Source: Dokdonia pacifica (GTDB lineage: Bacteria; Bacteroidota; Bacteroidia; Flavobacteriales; Flavobacteriaceae). From it: DNA of 64,000 nucleotides. The DNA lies in contig NZ_FZNY01000003.1 of assembly GCF_900188275.1 (NCBI RefSeq), positions 186,001 through 250,000 of the forward strand, in the 5' to 3' direction. The notes below the pieces were generated by a model. It was not told the origin of the DNA. It saw only the letters and a program-made list of their open reading frames with translations, and did no database searches. Made by a program: the position numbers and the translations under genes. Positions 61,764 to 64,000 of this stretch are shown here, piece by piece. Position 1 is the first letter of the stretch, and the number at the start of each line of letters is the position of its first letter.

Positions 61764-62297
61764 ATGAAGGAATATAATACTGATATAGAATTCTTGATTT
61801 CTGCTTTTGCTTATTCTTATTTATCCTTAAATGAAACTTTTTATCTAAGGAAAAGAGATTTAAAAGTGATTGGAGTTCATGTTCTTGATCATTCGTTGGT
61901 ATCAGATTGTAAATCTAAATATGATTCAGGTTTAACTAAAGCAGAAGAAAATGATATAAAAGAAGCTATTATAGCTAATGAAAAAAACTATGATACTCAC
62001 GTTTTTATTCCAAGATTGACAAAAGAAGAGCGATTTGAAATTATAACAGAATTCATTGCTTTAAATAACAACTTTAAAGAAGAACTTAATAGGAATTATA
62101 AAACTTTAATTGATTCAACCGAAAATTATGGGATTGAATTTTATAAAAAAAGAATTAAGGCAGGGGTAGAGATGGAATATTTAACCAATGGAATTGATAA
62201 TAACGAACTTAAATCTCAATGGACAAGATTCTACAGGGATAAAACAAAAGCGATCGCTATTATATGGTTGAGTGCACAAAAAAGTTTGTTACAATAA
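61764..62297 (+). CDS. hypothetical protein, 177 residues
   Basis: A soluble, mostly helical protein: IEFLISAFAYSYLSLNETFYLRKRDLKV, TKAEENDIKEAIIANEKNYDTHVFIPRLTKEERFEIITEFIAL (each in part) and a C-terminal WTRFYRDKTKAIAIIWLSAQKSL. The RLTKEERFEIITEF block recalls the UPF0158 family of small proteins, to which it may belong; I cannot confirm. It lies between prmC and the LOG-family gene with its own AT-rich upstream region. Confidence 0.72.
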   Translation: MKEYNTDIEFLISAFAYSYLSLNETFYLRKRDLKVIGVHVLDHSLVSDCKSKYDSGLTKAEENDIKEAIIANEKNYDTHVFIPRLTKEERFEIITEFIALNNNFKEELNRNYKTLIDSTENYGIEFYKKRIKAGVEMEYLTNGIDNNELKSQWTRFYRDKTKAIAIIWLSAQKSLLQ

Positions 62298-62409
62298 AGA
62301 ATACAATATGTATCGTTTTTTGAAAGTAATACATACTAAACGATGCATAATCAACAGGAAACTAACTAACACTATTTCCACTTATCTGGAAATACTAAAC
62401 ATATAAGTT

Positions 62410-63000
62410 ATGACAACTATAAAATCCATTTGTGTATTCTGCGGAAGCAGTGATGGCAATGATATCCAAGTAGAAGAAAAGGCCAAAGAACTCGGTACAT
62501 ATCTAGCACAAAACGATATCACATTGGTATATGGTGCTGCTAAAATAGGAGTGATGGGGCAAGTAGCGCAAGCAAGCTTGGATCAAAAAGGAAAAGTAAT
62601 AGGAGTGATTCCAGAATTTTTAAAACTCAAAGAAGTGGTTCATTTAGGATTAACAGAGTTGATTACCAATGAAAACATGCATCAGCGTAAAATGACTATG
62701 CAAGAAATCTCAGACGGGTTTATCACTTTACCTGGTGGTTTTGGAACCTTAGAAGAGCTTTTTGAAATCATCACTTGGAGTCAGTTAGGACTGCATCAAA
62801 AACCAATAGGTCTCTTAAATATCAATGGGTTCTATGATGACTTATTAAAGATGCTAGAACATATGGTACGTAGAGGATTTCTAAAAATGGAAAATTACGA
62901 ACTCTTACTAGTAGATACTACCGTAGAAGGTTTGATCTCAAAAATGAAAGCCTATAAACCCTTAGATGTTCCAAAATGGTTAAAAGGTGATCGTACGTAA
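62410..63000 (+). CDS. LOG-family nucleotide phosphoribohydrolase (TIGR00730)
   Basis: The protein shows both LOG motifs: SICVFCGSSDGND at the N-terminus and PGGFGTLEELFEIITWSQLG (in part PGGFGTLEE) in the centre, with MHQRKMTM between. LOG enzymes split nucleoside 5'-monophosphates such as cytokinin ribosides into base and ribose phosphate. It is often annotated 'lysine decarboxylase' by mistake. Length 196 fits. Single gene. Confidence 0.93.
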   Translation: MTTIKSICVFCGSSDGNDIQVEEKAKELGTYLAQNDITLVYGAAKIGVMGQVAQASLDQKGKVIGVIPEFLKLKEVVHLGLTELITNENMHQRKMTMQEISDGFITLPGGFGTLEELFEIITWSQLGLHQKPIGLLNINGFYDDLLKMLEHMVRRGFLKMENYELLLVDTTVEGLISKMKAYKPLDVPKWLKGDRT

Positions 63001-63051
63001 TGTGCCAAAAGTAAACTTGATAGCTAACTATTTAAAATCTAAAATAAGTTT

Positions 63052-63528
63052 ATGAAGTATTTTTTTGTTGTGTTATTAATGCTATTAATGACAGGCTGTA
63101 AAAAGGAATATGAATTTTGGAACCTTTCCAAATTCAATATAGATGACACGGCTTTAAACGATGGAGAAGAAATAAAGCTTCTTTATACAAGTAATGGACC
63201 AGATGAAAATTTGGAACAAAAATATTATATACACTTAGTTGTTGTTTCTCAAAGAAGCAAGGATACCGTCAATATTTTAACGACGTCAAAAAACTTTTTA
63301 GACGGAAAGTCAGGGAGCAAAACTTTTAATTATTACAAAGAAAATAGCTTAATCTCCAAAATAACTCAAAGTGTACTAAATGGAGAAGATATAAAACACA
63401 TAGATGACTTAAAAAATGTCGATCATAAAGACATAACTAAAGTAGCTAGAGACGTTAAGTTTGACTACATAGCAGATAATAATTTTCCAACTGTAATAGG
63501 AATGATAGGTAAAACAAGTTCAAATTAA
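63052..63528 (+). CDS. hypothetical lipoprotein
   Basis: The signal peptide ends LLMTGCKKE with the lipobox Cys. The mature part (EEIKLLYTSNGPDENLEQKYYIHLVVVSQ, in part) has mixed strands and helices and a lysine-rich end. I do not recognise it. Its last codons lie within the left arm of the terminator at 63510. Confidence 0.72.
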   Translation: MKYFFVVLLMLLMTGCKKEYEFWNLSKFNIDDTALNDGEEIKLLYTSNGPDENLEQKYYIHLVVVSQRSKDTVNILTTSKNFLDGKSGSKTFNYYKENSLISKITQSVLNGEDIKHIDDLKNVDHKDITKVARDVKFDYIADNNFPTVIGMIGKTSSN

Positions 63529-63555
63529 ATTACTATTCATTTTGAACTTGTTTTA
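63510..63555 (+). terminator. terminator overlapping lipoprotein gene end
   Basis: TAAAACAAGTTCAAA (63510-63524) and TTTGAACTTGTTTTA (63541-63555) form a 15-bp perfect stem with a 16-nt loop that includes the stop codon. Confidence 0.8.
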
Positions 63556-63728
63556 CTACGATCTACTAAATAACTAAAAGAGGACTACGTCTAGTATCTT
63601 TTTGTTTATACCAGCATTTAATCGATTTCTTTGTGTTTTTAATCGATGTTTGATTTATAATTTCAATTCATAAGACTGCTCATAATATAATTTTTAAATT
63701 AGTATTACTAACTAAAAATCAATTAATT

Positions 63729-64000
63729 ATGAGTGCAATGAAAAAATACACTGCAGAGGGACTTGGTACTTTTGCGTTGGTTTTATTCGGTTGTGGTGCT
63801 GCTACAATAGCTGGCGTTTCAGCAACGGGACCTTCAGGATTAGGTCTTCTGGGAATTTCTTTAGCTTTTGGATTAGCTGTAGTAGCGATGGCCTATACGA
63901 TAGGTCCTATATCTGGATGCCACATCAATCCAGCCATCTCTGTAGCTATGTGTGTAGCAGGTAAATTATCTGCAAAAGATCTCATAGGATATGTGATCGC
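63729..64000 (+). CDS. aqpZ: aquaporin Z-like channel, 5' part
   Basis: From ATG 63729 the frame reads KKYTAEGLGTFALVLFGCGAATIAG, LGISLAFGLAVVAMAYTIGPISGCHINPAISVAMCVAG (quoted: ISGCHINPAISVA). The NPA box after SGxH is the first of the two aquaporin signature motifs, and the pattern is AqpZ-type (water channel). The frame is open to the right end of the window, so the second half is not seen. Confidence 0.92.
   Translation, partial: MSAMKKYTAEGLGTFALVLFGCGAATIAGVSATGPSGLGLLGISLAFGLAVVAMAYTIGPISGCHINPAISVAMCVAGKLSAKDLIGYVI

Overview
The window looks like chromosomal DNA of a marine flavobacterium (Bacteroidetes; Dokdonia/Krokinobacter-like, which is an inference). The reasons are low GC, promoters of the Bacteroidetes TAnnTTTG type in front of a tRNA, argS, typA, gcvT and marR, start codons without Shine-Dalgarno sequences, a type IX secretion sorting tail, lipoproteins with short SC/AC signal peptides, and an abundant CGCTTTCGCGAAAGCG palindrome. 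I see no IS transposase, prophage, CRISPR array or rRNA.

Region by region. 1-3 kb is accessory: an HNH nuclease gene split by a small MITE-like element, then a single-chain GmrSD-type restriction enzyme. 3-7 kb holds housekeeping and metabolic genes (epimerase-like, gcvT, an esterase) and a tRNA-Pro. 7-12.6 kb carries a LodA/LodB-like pair whose oxidase is fused to a catalase-like domain. 12.8-14.6 kb is argS. 14.7-23.5 kb is a string of small regulators and envelope proteins: a MarR unit with a duplicated operator, a GG-leader RiPP precursor peptide, a TlpA lipoprotein, a SUFU lipoprotein, an S41 protease with a beta-barrel protein, an AraC-type membrane regulator, and TetR with a divergent membrane protein. 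22.5-26.4 kb is an accessory stretch in which each minus-strand gene is followed by the same hairpin repeat. 26.5-28.3 kb is typA.

28.8-41.8 kb is a surface-polysaccharide cluster: FemAB-like protein, sugar aminotransferase, Wzx flippase, acyltransferase, glycosyltransferases, FdtA-type ketoisomerase, methyltransferase, asparagine-synthase-like protein and a GT39-like membrane transferase, with ftsE embedded. The aminotransferase and ketoisomerase together suggest a 3-amino-3,6-dideoxyhexose. 41.8-49.1 kb holds envelope proteins: a beta-barrel, a 1006-residue TPR protein with a TonB-receptor-like partner, and paired lipoproteins. 49-64 kb is mostly core: amidohydrolase, RsmI-like methylase, PQQ-type dehydrogenase with sorting tail, LMW phosphatase, serine hydrolase, dnaA, thioesterase, YigZ, EamA, ribD, GNAT, prmC, LOG-family protein, and the start of an aquaporin that runs off the window.

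The most notable items are the catalase/quinoprotein oxidase fusion, which keeps the Cys-Trp spacing needed for a CTQ cofactor; the orphan RiPP precursor; a compound 87-89 bp palindromic repeat from which the short palindrome seems to derive, with in-frame copies inside four genes; the hairpin-tagged accessory genes; and the MITE in the HNH gene.
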